A stretch of 7,030 nt of DNA, from contig CAZUPF010000030.1 in NCBI GenBank assembly GCA_964622035.1, positions 1 through 7,030 on the forward strand, given 5' to 3'. This DNA comes from CAZUPF01 sp964622035 (GTDB lineage: Bacteria > Patescibacteriota > WWE3 > JAUXAW01 > JAYEID01). Positions 5,315-7,030 of the stretch are shown here, piece by piece; positions within the stretch are counted from its first letter, which is position 1; each line of letters opens with the position of its first letter. Position numbers and translations under genes: made by a program. A model generated the notes under the pieces. That model was not told the DNA's origin, ran no database searches, and saw only the letters and a program-made list of their open reading frames with translations.

Positions 5315-5962
5315 ATGGCAACCTCAGAGGAAATCGGAAAACAACTGGCCGAAAAAACCCGCCGAGAACTGGCTCAGCTCAAAGCCCAAAAAGCATCAGC
5401 AACAGGTGCTGAAACCCGAGATTGGCACCATCCCGAGGGTTACAAGTTCCTGGCTCCCTGGACCAACGCCGTGCTCTTAAGGTTCCTAGTCCGAACCCTC
5501 ACCGCCACCCTACCCCGGGCCGAGTACCGCGGCAAGGCCCAAACCGATGATGCGGCCCGATCGGTCGTGGCCAACATTGAGGAGGGCTACAAAAGAGCCA
5601 CCACCAAGGATTATTTAAACTTTCTCGGCTACAGCCAAGGGAGTTTAGAGGAAGTTAAAGGAGATATCCGCCGCTACTGCCAAGACGGCTTCCTGAAATC
5701 CCGTCCGGACTCGGGCTTGGTCGACCTAGGAATTAACCTAAAGGAGATTAAGGGGTTGCTAGAGGAATCCAAAGGAGAAACCTCCCTGGACCTCCTTCAC
5801 CCTTCCCTAGAATCCCTCAAGGGAACCGAGCTAACCCTGGAGATGTTCCTGGAGCTTATCAACAAGACTGATTGGTTGCTAAGGCGGCTGGTCCAGTCGT
5901 TGGAGAAGAAACAGCAGCAAGACGAGGAGAACGAGAAGATGAAAATAATGGGATATCGCTAG
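5315..5962 (+). CDS. Four-helix-bundle protein (S23/IVP/Avd-like), extended
   Basis: This is a 215-residue, mostly helical protein. The family signature is clear: ARSVVANIEEGYKRATTKDY (81-100) followed by LNFLGYSQGSLEEVKGDI (101-118). This matches the NIAEG...RFL..A.GSL.E block of four-helix-bundle proteins first described from 23S rRNA intervening sequences and related to the Avd accessory protein of diversity-generating retroelements. Usual members have about 110-130 residues. This one adds about 40 residues at the N-terminus, including a charged helix (5-27), and a C-terminal extension that ends in a Glu/Lys/Gln-rich helix (about 195-211). No rRNA surrounds it, so it is not acting as an intervening-sequence protein here. 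The molecular role is unknown; relatives bind nucleic acid. The start has no clear ribosome binding site; the upstream gap holds three CCCTTA-type words (5275-5310). The stop is 14 bases before the fibre-like gene. Confidence 0.8.
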   Translation: MATSEEIGKQLAEKTRRELAQLKAQKASATGAETRDWHHPEGYKFLAPWTNAVLLRFLVRTLTATLPRAEYRGKAQTDDAARSVVANIEEGYKRATTKDYLNFLGYSQGSLEEVKGDIRRYCQDGFLKSRPDSGLVDLGINLKEIKGLLEESKGETSLDLLHPSLESLKGTELTLEMFLELINKTDWLLRRLVQSLEKKQQQDEENEKMKIMGYR

Positions 5963-5976
5963 CTAAACTAGGTCAG

Positions 5977-7030
5977 ATGATTACCCTGCCCAAAATTTTA
6001 AAATCCTTTAGCCCGCGGGGGGTGGTTGCGGTCTTGCTGGCGACCGCTATTCTCCTGTGCCAGCTACCACTCTCCCCTACCCGACCGGCCCAGGCCGCTG
6101 CCGGGGTGCCGAAACTGCTCAATTTCCAGGGTCGGTTGACGGACGCCAGCGATAACCTGCAGGATGGGACTTTTTACATCTGCTTTTGGATCTACGATGC
6201 CGTATCCGCCGGCAGCAAAGTCTGGCCTGCGGGTAATCCTACCCCCCAAGCAATTACCGTCTCCAACGGGGTTTTTAGCACCCAGGTAGGCGGGGGCGGA
6301 AACACCCTAGATGCTACCTTCAATGCCGACAGCTACTGGCTCGTGGTAGATATTGATCCGGATAACGATAGCGATTGCACCGCCGGCGGAGACACTCTCG
6401 CCCCCCGCCAGCAGATCACCGCCGCCGGTTACGCTATCAATGCTGATACCGTGGATGGTATCCATGCCGCTACCACCGCCACCGCCAGCCAGCTCCTGGC
6501 CCTAGATGCGGAAAAGGATCTCCACCTCGATACCGGCGATCTCTCCGCTACCCTAGGGACCTTCAGCAGCACTCTGAGTGCTCCTACCCTCACCCTCACG
6601 GGCACTGGCACTATCAATGGCTTGGATGCCATGGATGGGACTACGGAAAGTACTCTAGAGAGCTACATTGATATTGCGGGTGATGTAACTGGTACCGGTT
6701 TAGGATCAGTTACTGTTGCCAAGATCAATGGGGTAACGCTAGGAACTACTACCGCTACTAATGCCCACCTGCTCGTAGCTGATGGCACTGATTGGGACAG
6801 TGTGGCGATGAGTGGGGATATTGCCATTACCAATGCCGGGGTTACGGCTATCCAAGTCAACGCGGTCGTTCTCGCTACGGATACTAGTGGTAACTACGTC
6901 GCCACCATCACTGGGGGAAGTGGCATCTCCTCAAGTGGGGCCACTAGTGGGGAGAACATTGCTCACACGCTCTCTCTGGGAGCGCTAAGTGCTGATTGGA
7001 GCCAGAGTGGGGCTTACGACATTAAGCTAG
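5977..7030 (+). CDS. Large exported fibre-like surface protein, 3' end outside window
   Basis: The frame is open from the ATG at 5977 to the right edge, with 351 residues visible. Residues 1-41 are a signal peptide: K6, K9 and R14, a hydrophobic core (16-30), and a likely cut after PAQAA. Next comes the compact domain LLNFQGRLTDASDNLQDGTF (47-66) through FWIYDA, NGVFSTQVG and SYWLVVDID to PRQQITAAGYAINADTVDG (143-161). This is an N-terminal domain typical of very large exported proteins in CPR bacteria. From about 235 the sequence is phage-tail-fibre-like: GDVTGTGLG, TNAHLLVADGTDWDSVAMSGD, LATDTSGNYVATITGGSGIS, LSADWSQSGAYDIKL. Such proteins are usually repetitive and very long, so most of the gene is probably beyond the window. 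An Asp-rich stretch (D125, 127, 129, 131, 133) could bind calcium. A weak AGGT precedes the ATG. Likely role: adhesion or cell-surface contact. Confidence 0.85.
   Translation, partial: MITLPKILKSFSPRGVVAVLLATAILLCQLPLSPTRPAQAAAGVPKLLNFQGRLTDASDNLQDGTFYICFWIYDAVSAGSKVWPAGNPTPQAITVSNGVFSTQVGGGGNTLDATFNADSYWLVVDIDPDNDSDCTAGGDTLAPRQQITAAGYAINADTVDGIHAATTATASQLLALDAEKDLHLDTGDLSATLGTFSSTLSAPTLTLTGTGTINGLDAMDGTTESTLESYIDIAGDVTGTGLGSVTVAKINGVTLGTTTATNAHLLVADGTDWDSVAMSGDIAITNAGVTAIQVNAVVLATDTSGNYVATITGGSGISSSGATSGENIAHTLSLGALSADWSQSGAYDIKL

Noticed and set aside
5315..5962. 23S rRNA intervening sequence
   Set aside because: The protein belongs to the fold group named from such inserts, but no rRNA sequence flanks it; the neighbours are protein genes.
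6064..6860. Minus-strand open frames under the fibre-like gene
   Set aside because: They are antisense to an open frame with recognisable domains and a signal peptide, and have valine/alanine-rich shadow composition.
5315..7030. A proven diversity-generating retroelement
   Set aside because: No reverse transcriptase and no template/variable repeat pair is in the window; only a distant Avd-like fold is seen, so it is kept as a question.

Overview
The window looks like a piece of a Patescibacteria (CPR) genome, or of a similar uncultured bacterium. The standard code fits: genes end in TAG, TAA and TGA. G+C is around half or slightly above by eye. The CPR reading is an inference from three things: a large secreted fibre-like protein with the LNFQGRLTDA opening and NADTVDG box, secreted beta-rich proteins with SSYxI/GNYKL repeats, and stand-alone GxxExxY and four-helix-bundle proteins. 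No rRNA, tRNA, CRISPR array, transposase or phage structural gene was seen.

Layout. Two gene blocks diverge from about 4894-5070. Leftward (minus strand), in transcription order: a secreted or anchored protein of unknown function (4893-4315), a secreted beta-rich protein (4303-3554), an unusual in-frame fusion of a GxxExxY PD-(D/E)XK nuclease-like domain to a secreted DUF916-like protein (3502-2141), and a YfhO-like polytopic membrane protein that runs off the left edge (2065-1). Gaps are 11, 51 and 75 bases, so one envelope operon is likely. Rightward (plus strand): a 62-residue helix-turn-helix protein (5071-5259), a four-helix-bundle protein related to 23S rRNA intervening-sequence proteins and Avd (5315-5962), and 14 bases later a large exported fibre-like protein cut by the right edge (5977-7030).

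The most unusual content is a set of short-period microrepeats that the genes do not explain. (1) A heptamer TTYANGA forms arrays at two gene junctions, 2047-2144 and 4286-4320, and these arrays contain the stop and start codons themselves, so they encode the first residues of two proteins. (2) A 10-11 base unit near GATTTACGCC occurs at 30-64 inside the YfhO-like gene, and at 3066-3114 and 3501-3533, where inverted copies bracket the GxxExxY domain. (3) A 9-base repeat makes a Gly-Asp-rich loop in the YfhO-like protein. (4) A G-rich heptamer array abuts the 4893 start codon. The GxxExxY segment therefore looks like an insertion that fused itself to the front of a secreted-protein gene.

Inferred joint function: both blocks build or decorate the cell surface. 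The small helix-turn-helix protein may control the divergent region through TTGACA-type repeats just upstream of it. These links rest on position and domain type only.
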